A stretch of DNA of 12,773 bases from Dehalococcoidia bacterium (GTDB lineage: Bacteria; Chloroflexota; Dehalococcoidia; UBA3495), in contig PCAH01000186.1 in the NCBI GenBank assembly GCA_002730485.1, positions 1-12,773 of the forward strand. The letters run 5' to 3'. Made by a program: the position numbers and the translations under genes. Numbering within the stretch: the first letter of the stretch is position 1; each line of letters begins with the position of its first letter. Of this stretch, positions 6,311 to 12,392 are shown piece after piece. A model generated the notes under the pieces. That model did no database searches, was not told the origin of the DNA, and saw nothing but the letters and a program-made list of their open reading frames with translations.

Positions 6311-7280
6311 TTGAATCTTAGGCTTTGTGTCATAGGCTGTGGCGGATTCGCTCGTACTTTTGCCGAGTCTTTGGCGGGAGCTCGGGACAGCATCGACTTG
6401 TATTTCGCTAGCCGCGATCACAGCCGAGCTAAAGCTTACTTAGATGAGTTTGGCGGGCTAAGGGCTTTCGGTTCATATGAGGACGCCGCCGCTGATCCCG
6501 AGATTGACGCGCTCTACATCTGCACACCCCATGACCTCCATCTTGCTGGCCGCTGCAGGTAAGAAGCATATCCTGCTGGAAAAGCCGATAGCCCGCACTA
6601 TGGAGGAAGCAAGGTCGATAATCTCAGCCGCTGAAGGCGCTGGGGTGAAATTGATGGTGGCCGAGAATTATCGGTTCCTGGCCCCGGTCATAGAGGCCAA
6701 GAAGATTATCGAATCCGGCGCACTTGGGCGAGTGCGGCTGATTCAATTGCAGGAGGAATACCCGTTTTACCCGAATTCTTGGCGGAACGACCGAGAACGA
6801 AACGGCGGCGGGGTGCTGATCGACGGCGGCATCCAAAAGGCAAGCGTTCTGGCCTATCTCGCAGGCCGACCCGATCAGGTGTACGCCGTTCAAGTTCCGT
6901 CCGGCAATCCTGACTTTGACGTCGAGAACGGCATGGTTATCACCACCCGGCCATCCGAAGGTGCGGTTGGCGTCATCAACCACACCTGGAGCATAGGCAA
7001 GCCGACGGAACGCCCTTGGGTTAGCGTAACCGGCACAGTGGCAAACCTGTACTTCGAGATGGGCCGCACCTGGCTAAAGATCGATTACGGAGACTCTCAG
7101 GAGACCCGGAATTTTGATGACGACCATCGGGGAATCGTGGCCATGGTATCGGAGTTTGGCCGCTGCATAGCAGAAGGGTCTGAGCCAGCCATGACCGAAG
7201 AGGAAGGGCTCCAGGACCTGGCGTTAGTGTTGAAGGCGTATGAGCCGGCGGAGAGTGGTTTGCCGGTGAGGTTGGACTAG
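6311..7280 (+). pseudogene. Gfo/Idh/MocA-type oxidoreductase, frameshifted
   Basis: Two reading frames together encode one NAD(P)-dependent sugar/polyol-type oxidoreductase. Frame one (from TTG 6311, with GAGGA six bases upstream) gives the N-terminal Rossmann fold: VIGCGGFA at 7-14, ending DALYICTPHDLHL before a shifted TAA at about 6560. The frame 6543-7280 resumes with LAAAGKKHILLEKPIA, containing the family's EKP motif (6579-6587), and continues to TAG at 7278-7280. The two parts overlap logically at about 6540-6555, where about five residues usual between 'HDLH' and 'AGK' are missing. This suggests a small out-of-frame deletion. The joined protein would be ~325 residues, near family length. 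In the C-terminal domain the usual D-x-G-x-H-x-x-D pattern reads DGGIQKAS, with His and the second Asp replaced, so activity may already have been altered. It could also be an assembly error. Confidence 0.8.
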
Positions 7281-7305
7281 GGTTCGGAATTGTTTGTTGG
7301 CTGGC

Positions 7306-7351
7306 AAAATCCCCCTCGGTCCCCTTTATAAAAGGGGGTTGGGGAGATTTT
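7306..7351. repeat. Palindromic C/G-rich repeat, possible bidirectional terminator (copy 1)
   Basis: The element opens AAAATCCCCC and closes with GGGGAGATTTT. Its inner palindrome CCCCTTTATAAAAGGGG is at 7321-7337. It sits between two convergent genes, 25 bp after the oxidoreductase stop and 6 bp after the second amidohydrolase stop, so a hairpin here could end transcription from both sides. A related copy lies at 8421-8485, which makes it a dispersed repeat rather than only a terminator. Confidence 0.7.
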
Positions 7352-7357
7352 CGCTAC

Positions 7358-8335
7358 TTACAGGCCCAGCAGCCTCTCGGCGTTGCCGTGGTAGATGAGT
7401 TCTCGCTCGGCGTCGGTGCATTCCAGTCCGTCCATCATTTCCCGGTACACCTCCCAGTGCATGAATGGGTGGTCGGTGCCGAACATGATCCGCTCGGGGC
7501 CAAACATCTCGTAGCAGTACTTCATGGTATCCGGACTGTGGGCCACGGTGTCCACGTAGATCCGGTCTACGGATTCGGCTGCCGGACGGGATAGTTTTGG
7601 CTGGCCTTCGGGCGGGGTGTAGGAGTCTAGGATTCGCTCGACTCGTCCTCTCAAGTAAGGCACCCAACCGCCGGTGTGGGGAACGATCAGAGTGAAGCCG
7701 GGCTCCTCTTCGAAGATTCCGCTCATGACCAAGCGCATGGTGGCTAATGTGGAGTCGAACATCAGCGACATACCGCGCACCAGGGGCTGCAGGTCCATAC
7801 CGTTCAGGTTCATGGGTGCGGTGGGGTGCAGGTTTAGCGGCACGCCCAGCTTGGCGATGTGCCGGTAGACAGGCATGAACTCGGGAGAGTCCAGAACTTT
7901 CTGGTTGATGTTGGAGAATAGCTGGACTCCCTTGTAGCCCAGTTCGTTGATACAGCGGTCAATCTCGGCTATGGAACGCTCCGGACTGCCAAAGCCGATG
8001 TTGGCCCAACCGATGAATTTGCCAGGGTACCGCTGGATGATTCCCGCTTGGAAATCGTTCATGCGCGCGGCCCAATCGTCGGCCTCTACCCCGCCCAGCA
8101 TCTCCGGGCCGGGGATGCCGTGGTTGATCACGGCTACGTCGGCGCCCATCTCCTCCATGTCCCTGAGCTTCTGCTCAACGTCGGCGTGGACCGCAGATGA
8201 TGTTTGGGCATAGCCGCCGTTGCAGCTTATGAAGTAGGCCCCACCGCGCAGGACGGCCTTGGGTAAATTGCCACGGCCAGTCAGGTATTCCAGGTACTCA
8301 GGCATGACCAGGTGGCTATGGATGTCGATCAGCAA
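7358..8335 (-). CDS. ACMSD-like amidohydrolase (amidohydrolase 2 family), copy 2
   Basis: 325 residues, aligning without gaps to the amidohydrolase at 5102-6079 and keeping its metal ligands at the same positions: His6, His8 (DIHSH), His170 (NLHPTAP), His220 (VPHTGG) and Asp288 (FGTDHP). Shared blocks include RDMEEMG/RDMEDLG, GGVEADDWA, AEIDRCIN, FSNINQK and the C-terminal CTDAERELI-HGNAE-LLGL. Differences cluster in residues ~240-255 and around the substrate pocket (for example MHW against SHF after the Asp288 motif), consistent with a related but different substrate. Start is TTG at 8335, supported by AAAGGAG six bases upstream in a leader matching the paralogue's. It is flanked on both sides by copies of a C/G-rich palindromic repeat. 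It is probably a cytoplasmic metal-dependent decarboxylase/hydrolase. Confidence 0.93.
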   Translation of the reverse strand: MLIDIHSHLVMPEYLEYLTGRGNLPKAVLRGGAYFISCNGGYAQTSSAVHADVEQKLRDMEEMGADVAVINHGIPGPEMLGGVEADDWAARMNDFQAGIIQRYPGKFIGWANIGFGSPERSIAEIDRCINELGYKGVQLFSNINQKVLDSPEFMPVYRHIAKLGVPLNLHPTAPMNLNGMDLQPLVRGMSLMFDSTLATMRLVMSGIFEEEPGFTLIVPHTGGWVPYLRGRVERILDSYTPPEGQPKLSRPAAESVDRIYVDTVAHSPDTMKYCYEMFGPERIMFGTDHPFMHWEVYREMMDGLECTDAERELIYHGNAERLLGL

Positions 8336-8353
8336 AAAGGGCTCCTTTGGGTG

Positions 8354-8529
8354 ATTTGTCAGCTATCAGCTTTTGGAGTTGGATGCGAAGCTACGGAACA
8401 GGATACTGCATCCAGGGTGCGAAATCCCCCTCGGCCCTCTTTATAAAAGGGGGAGGATAAAGCCCGGGGGGTTGGGTGGATTTTCACCAGCCAGCCGTTC
8501 GCCAAGCTCTAAGTTGATAACCTTCGGCT
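8354..8529. repeat. Degenerate heptamer inverted pair enclosing the C/G-rich repeat
   Basis: On the left, 8361-8374 holds two clear units (AGCTATC, AGCTTTT) plus a poor one from 8354. On the right, 8502-8529 holds four units in the opposite orientation (CCAAGCT, CTAAGTT, GATAACC, TTCGGCT), more decayed. The ~120 bp between them contain the palindromic repeat at 8421-8485. It lies between the divergent starts of amidohydrolase copy 2 (8335) and the DHA2-type transporter (8674). Confidence 0.5.
8421..8485. repeat. Palindromic C/G-rich repeat (copy 2)
   Basis: It opens GAAATCCCCCTCGG and closes GGTGGATTTTC, with an inner CTTTATAAAAGGGGG core shared with the copy at 7306-7351. This copy carries about 20 extra bases in its right arm. 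Here it lies in a divergent promoter region rather than between gene ends, so a terminator role cannot explain it. A dispersed MITE- or REP-like element fits better. Confidence 0.65.
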
Positions 8530-8538
8530 TGAATTATG

Positions 8539-8586
8539 ATTATTCAATACTGGATTATTGAAATAATGCGGGAACCCATTTATCAT
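8539..8586 (+). promoter_or_regulatory. Sigma70-type promoter with overlapping AT-rich operator dyad
   Basis: TTGAAA (8558-8563) and TATCAT (8581-8586), each one mismatch from consensus, are separated by exactly 17 bases. The inverted repeat ATTATTCAATA (8539-8549) and TATTGAAATAAT (8556-8567) overlaps the -35 hexamer, as a repressor site would. The predicted transcript starts near 8593, about 80 bases before the transporter's TTG. The region 8587-8673 shows no other gene. Confidence 0.5.
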
Positions 8587-8673
8587 AGATTGCATCGTAT
8601 ATACATCTGGACTCGCATTTTAAAGGTGCGATCCGGACTGTCGCCCATCTTTGCCAAAGTGTGACCCCGGCTA

Positions 8674-10203
8674 TTGATCGATAGAAACGCCTTTCGCAGC
8701 CTGAACTTGCTGGCCTCTTTCCGCGAGTTGGCTTCCACCGATATGCGCAAGCGAGTCATGCTGTCACTGGCCATGACCCAATTGCTGGTGCAGCTTTCGA
8801 CCATCCCGATGGCCCTTGCGGTGCCGTCCATGGCCGAGGACTTCAACGTCGATGTCTCCCAGGCCGCCTGGACGGTGATCGCCAGGCTGTTGGTGCTGGG
8901 CAGCTCGGTCTTCTTCTTCGCGCGGTTCGGCTCCAAGATTGGCCACGTTAGGTTGTACTTCGTCGGCGTCATTGTCATGACGATAGCCTCGGCCCTGGCA
9001 GTTACATCAGCCGATATCTATCAGGCTGTAATCTGGAGTGGATTCGTCGGCCTCGGCGCGTCTATGATCTCCTCCAACTCCAACCCCATCTTGGCTTTGG
9101 TGTTTGATGACACAGAACGAGGCCGGGCCTATTCCGTTCCCATAATCGCTGCCCGGATCGGAACGCTGCTCGGAATGGCAGTCTTTGGCGTGTTCCTCCA
9201 GTTCTTCAGCTGGCGGTTGGTTTTCCTAACCTCGGTTCCGGTGGGCATGTACGCCCTGTGGATGGCCCGTCCGCTGCTGAAGTACGAGCTCCTCCAGGCC
9301 AGCGAGGCCGCCAAGAAAATGGTGGTTGGGGCTCCCAGCGCATTGCTGATGATGGCTACGCTGGCGGTGTTCATCATGTCCGGGATGCACATCCACGAAG
9401 GAGATGAGAGCTTCGTAAGCGCTGAAGCTCTGGAATACCATCTGCCGGCGCACGGTTTGTTCCTCGTGATGGCGGCTATCTTCGTGATTGTGCAACTGAG
9501 GTCGAAGCAGCCGTTCTTGAACTTCGGCAACTTCAGAAAGACCCAGTTCTCGATGGCGCTGTTCAGCGACCACACTTTCCATATGTCCATGATGGCCGTG
9601 GTTACGCTGGCGCCCATCCTGGTGGAAAACGGTTTGGGTTACGACCCGATCGTCGCCTCGTGGGTGCTGATCCCCGGGCAGGGCTTGGGCATCTTCCTGC
9701 CGCTGATCGCAGGCTACTACTTTGATAAATCAAAGCCGCGTTGGATACGGCCAGGCGGGTTGTTGGCCATCGCTTCCGGGTTCGCCATGCTGGCGATGTT
9801 CTCGGGCCAGGTGCCCATCTGGGTACTGCCCATCCTGCTTATCCCGGCGTTCATCGGGACGCATACCTTCAACGCGCCCAGCAACGCTATGATCATGAAC
9901 AGTCTCCCTGAGGACCGGAGTTTCGCTTCGGGAGTGATGGAGACCAGCCGTCAGATGGGTCACACCATCGGCGTGACGATCTCGGCGACGATGCTGGGGT
10001 TGGCCTTGCCGGCGGGCATCAGCTTCTTGACCGACGGCCAGGCCGAGCCGTTCTACAGGACTGGGTTCCAGTACGCTGCGACGGCGGTGATCTTCATCAT
10101 CATGGCTGGAGCGCTGGTGGCGGCATTCCAAGAGGGCATCATCCGCAGACCGTTTGGAAGAGCCAGAACAGAGGTGGCAGCCCCTTCTCCGGCTGACGAC
10201 TAG
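8674..10203 (+). CDS. MFS transporter, DHA2-like (about 14 TM)
   Basis: 509 residues of an inner-membrane proton-coupled transporter of the major facilitator superfamily. Hydrophobic helices run throughout. A motif-A-like loop FARFGSKIGHVRLYFVG is at about 82-98, without the usual Asp. The segment FSWRLVFLTSVPVG at 178-191 matches the DHA2 (drug:H+ antiporter, 14-spanner) hallmark after helix 5. The motif-C region (IGTLLGMAVFGVF) lacks the usual GP-GG pattern, so an antiporter role is uncertain. The C-terminal tail ends APSPADD. An in-frame TGA at 8662-8664 limits the 5' end. TTG at 8674 is the first possible start, but it has no good ribosome site, and ATG at 8743 (MRKRVMLSLAMTQ) is a credible alternative that removes 23 residues. 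It is preceded by a good promoter/operator (8539-8586) and convergent with the transporter at 10428-11774. Substrate unknown. Confidence 0.9.
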   Translation: MIDRNAFRSLNLLASFRELASTDMRKRVMLSLAMTQLLVQLSTIPMALAVPSMAEDFNVDVSQAAWTVIARLLVLGSSVFFFARFGSKIGHVRLYFVGVIVMTIASALAVTSADIYQAVIWSGFVGLGASMISSNSNPILALVFDDTERGRAYSVPIIAARIGTLLGMAVFGVFLQFFSWRLVFLTSVPVGMYALWMARPLLKYELLQASEAAKKMVVGAPSALLMMATLAVFIMSGMHIHEGDESFVSAEALEYHLPAHGLFLVMAAIFVIVQLRSKQPFLNFGNFRKTQFSMALFSDHTFHMSMMAVVTLAPILVENGLGYDPIVASWVLIPGQGLGIFLPLIAGYYFDKSKPRWIRPGGLLAIASGFAMLAMFSGQVPIWVLPILLIPAFIGTHTFNAPSNAMIMNSLPEDRSFASGVMETSRQMGHTIGVTISATMLGLALPAGISFLTDGQAEPFYRTGFQYAATAVIFIIMAGALVAAFQEGIIRRPFGRARTEVAAPSPADD

Positions 10204-10204
10204 G

Positions 10205-10219
10205 TCCGGCGGGGCCGGA
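10205..10219 (+). terminator. GC-rich hairpin just after the DHA2-type transporter stop
   Basis: A perfect stem, TCCGGC pairing with GCCGGA around a GGG loop, starts one base after the TAG codon. No T-run follows, so it is not a canonical intrinsic terminator. It may protect the 3' end or help stop transcription together with the heptamer array that follows it. Confidence 0.35.
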
Positions 10220-10373
10220 AGCTGCCAGCTATCAGCTTTCAGCGATCAGCTTTTTCGGGTGTCAGAATCCTGTAACCACGCTGGGATTGACTGGCTGGGT
10301 GCGGCGGAAATCCCCGCATTCATCGAAGGGAAAAGACCCGTGGCTGGAAGCTGATGGCTGATGGTTGCTGTTT
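10220..10373. repeat. Inverted pair of 5-unit heptamer arrays (AGCNNTC)
   Basis: Positions 10220-10254 are five contiguous plus-orientation units (AGCTGCC, AGCTATC, AGCTTTC, AGCGATC, AGCTTTT). Positions 10339-10373 are five units in the opposite orientation (best: GGAAGCT, GATGGCT, GATGGTT). The total span is 154 bp, nearly the same as the pair at 4946-5102, but the ~84-bp core has no visible similarity to that one. It fills most of the gap between two convergent transporter genes. No gene is visible in 10204-10427. Confidence 0.7.
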
Positions 10374-10413
10374 TCGATCAGCAGCGTCGGTATTCCGCCG
10401 AAGGTATCCGGGT

Positions 10414-10428
10414 GCAGGCTCAGCCTGC
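10414..10428 (-). terminator. Hairpin abutting the second transporter's stop
   Basis: GCAGGC and GCCTGC form a perfect 6-bp stem with a 3-base loop, ending on the last base of the transporter stop codon. There is no U-run after it on the minus strand, so a terminator role is only possible. Confidence 0.25.
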
Positions 10429-11774
10429 TAGTCGTCTGCGGGGGCTGGGGCTGGAGCTTGTTCTCTGGCGTCTTGGGGGAGGTCGTCTTCCCATTCGGGA
10501 ATCAGCTCATTCTTGGTAGATTCCATGGTGATGATTGCGACCATGCCGCCCAGGCTGGCGGCCAGTGAGATTACCCAGGCCAGGCTGTAGGAACCGAAGG
10601 TGTCGTAGATCACGCTGCCGACCAGTCCGCCCAGGGCCATGCCCAGTCCCGCACCCATGCTCTGGATGCCGAAGACGGTCCGCACCGGGCCCATGCCGAA
10701 GTACTGGCGGTTGACCACCAGGAAGGCCGACATCTCGCCGCCGAAGCCGATGCCGAAGATCACTGCGAAGATGTAGAACTGCCAAGCTTCAGTCGTCCAG
10801 AAGAGCATGACCACGGCCGCGCCCTGGATGAAATAGAAGAAGGCCATCACACCCTTGGCGCCCAGACGGTCGGCCAGGATCGGCACCATCAGTCGGCTGG
10901 CGATGCTGCTGAAGGAGTAGATGCTGATGATGAAGGTGGCGGCCTCCAGCGACACGCCCTTGGTGGTGGCGTAGAAGACGCCGTGGACGATGACGATGGC
11001 GTGGCCGACGCAGCCCAGGTGGTGGACCAGGGGCAGGAACCAGAAGGCCCGGGTGCGCTTGGCGTGCTTCATGAAAATCTGGCTTCTGACCTTGGCCACA
11101 GCGCCCGAGAAGGGGTTCACCGGTGATTTGTCGCCCTCTTCGGCTCCGTAGGGGGCCATGCCGCGATCGGCAGGGTCGGCGTGGAAGAAGAACAGCAGCG
11201 CGAACACTGTTGCCCCGCCGCCAAGGCCGATGGCCAAGAAGGCGGTCTGCCAGTCGGTCTGGGTGAGCAGTATGGCCAGTCCGGGGGCCAGCACCGACGC
11301 GCCCATGCCGCCGGCCGATTGCTGGATGCCAACAGCCACGCCCAGTTTGGTCTTGAACCAGGCGGCAACAGTTGTGGGTATGTTGACCCTAAACAGGGCC
11401 TGTGCGATGCCCAGGACGATGCTGTAGTAGAGGAATAGCTGCCAGATCTCCGTGATGGTACTGAGCAGCAGCAGCCCGCCCATGAAGAAGCCGCCGCCGA
11501 GCATCATTACCCTTCTAGCGCCGAATCGGTCGCCCATGATTCCGGCGTAAGGCGACAGCAGCGCTCCGATGACGCTGCGCAGGGAGTAGGCAAGGACGAT
11601 GGCGGTCAACGACCACCCAAAGTTGTCGCGCATGACCACGATGAGGATAGCAAAGGCCTGGCTGACGAAGTTGGTGGTCAACTGCAGCGTGGTCCCCATG
11701 GCCACGATGTACCAGGCATAGTGGGCATGGACGACGTTGTGGACTACTTTGGAAGGAAGGTTCTGCTCAGCCAA
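10428..11774 (-). CDS. MFS transporter, monocarboxylate/oxalate-formate-like (12 TM)
   Basis: 448 residues with a 12-helix MFS plan for the inner membrane. Motif A is GDRFGARRVM (81-90) after helix 2 and is echoed in the second half as ADRLGAKGVM (301-310). The central cytoplasmic loop starts DPADRGMAPYG (200-210), a pattern seen in MCT/oxalate:formate-type carriers, so a small organic acid is a reasonable but unproven substrate. The N-terminus HAHYAWYIVAMGT is also typical of this subgroup. The tail is Glu/Asp/Pro rich and ends APAPADD, closely matching the tail of the convergent transporter. The start is TTG at 11774, chosen because GGGAG lies five bases upstream and the next residues fit. 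The gene is probably transcribed alone. Its upstream region (11775-11972) holds a G-rich tract but no clear promoter. Confidence 0.9.
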   Translation of the reverse strand: MAEQNLPSKVVHNVVHAHYAWYIVAMGTTLQLTTNFVSQAFAILIVVMRDNFGWSLTAIVLAYSLRSVIGALLSPYAGIMGDRFGARRVMMLGGGFFMGGLLLLSTITEIWQLFLYYSIVLGIAQALFRVNIPTTVAAWFKTKLGVAVGIQQSAGGMGASVLAPGLAILLTQTDWQTAFLAIGLGGGATVFALLFFFHADPADRGMAPYGAEEGDKSPVNPFSGAVAKVRSQIFMKHAKRTRAFWFLPLVHHLGCVGHAIVIVHGVFYATTKGVSLEAATFIISIYSFSSIASRLMVPILADRLGAKGVMAFFYFIQGAAVVMLFWTTEAWQFYIFAVIFGIGFGGEMSAFLVVNRQYFGMGPVRTVFGIQSMGAGLGMALGGLVGSVIYDTFGSYSLAWVISLAASLGGMVAIITMESTKNELIPEWEDDLPQDAREQAPAPAPADD

Positions 11775-11868
11775 GAGTGCTCCCTCGACTGGAGGTTGTC
11801 ATAACGTAGGTCAAATGGTGCCTTTGTAGCTGGGGGATAATGATACAAGAGCGAGGTTAGTTTAGCAC

Positions 11869-11888
11869 GGGGGGGGTGGGAAGTGGGG
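11869..11888 (+). other. G-rich tract with G-quadruplex potential
   Basis: Eight consecutive G (11869-11876) are followed by T, GGG, AAGT and GGGG, satisfying the simple rule of four runs of at least three G with short loops. It lies about 95 bp upstream of the monocarboxylate-type transporter start, on the non-coding side of that gene. No gene is seen in 11775-11972. Confidence 0.4.
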
Positions 11889-11972
11889 AAATACAATTGG
11901 CGACAGGAGTGACTATTCGGCCAAGTTCTTGTTCTCCGAGGTTGTTTTTATTTGCCTGCCAGATTTAGGTTC

Positions 11973-12392
11973 TTAGCAGTAAGTTGCGTCGAGTCGACAG
12001 GCCGCGTCATAGTCGGCGTTCATCTGGGTATACATCCCTAAGTAATACCAGGCACTAGCGTGATTTCCATAATGGACGGCGAAAGTACCTCCTGGAATTT
12101 GCACGGCCTGAGTGTAGTCGTCAACCGCTTCTCGATAATACCCAAATTCGTGATAGGCGTTTCCCCGATTGTTAAAATATGCCGAGTCAAGAGTCGGCGA
12201 TAAATTGATTGCCGAAGAGTATTCAGAGATGGCCAATAAATACTGACCGGTATCGTAGTAAAACTCGGCCTGCAGATAGTGATCATAGGAGGAAATGCTG
12301 GGAGTCGCAGTCGGCCACGGTGTAGACGTTGGCTGTGGAGTCGCCGTTGGAAATGGAGTGGGTCGTCGTGAAGGAGAACCGATAACCGTTCT
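11973..12392 (-). CDS. Pro-Thr linker and TPR tail, frameshifted from the protease upstream
   Basis: This frame is open from a TGA at 12393-12395 down to TAA at 11973-11975. It begins with a ~28-residue Pro-Thr linker (PTPFPTATPQPTSTPWPTATPS), then tetratricopeptide-like repeats: AEFYYDTGQYLLAISEYSSA, then AYFNNRGNAYHEFGYYREAV, then a third ending ADYDAACRLDATYC. These have the helix-pair pattern and Gly/Ala/Tyr positions of TPR motifs, which bind protein partners. There is no ribosome site near any in-frame start, and the linker belongs after a folded domain. The natural reading is therefore that it continues the HtrA-like protease at 12283-12773, joined by a one-base shift near 12360-12392. 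It would act outside the cytoplasmic membrane. Confidence 0.7.
   Translation of the reverse strand, partial: RTVIGSPSRRPTPFPTATPQPTSTPWPTATPSISSYDHYLQAEFYYDTGQYLLAISEYSSAINLSPTLDSAYFNNRGNAYHEFGYYREAVDDYTQAVQIPGGTFAVHYGNHASAWYYLGMYTQMNADYDAACRLDATYC

Noticed and set aside
9129..9617. Long antisense frames under the DHA2-type transporter (also 8583-8978)
   Set aside because: They are opposite a well-supported membrane protein gene, have no ribosome site, and show no recognisable motif.
11973..12236. TPR segment as an independent gene starting at a TTG codon
   Set aside because: There is no ribosome site, and the same frame extends upstream through another TPR helix pair and a Pro-Thr linker, so the start is internal to a longer protein.
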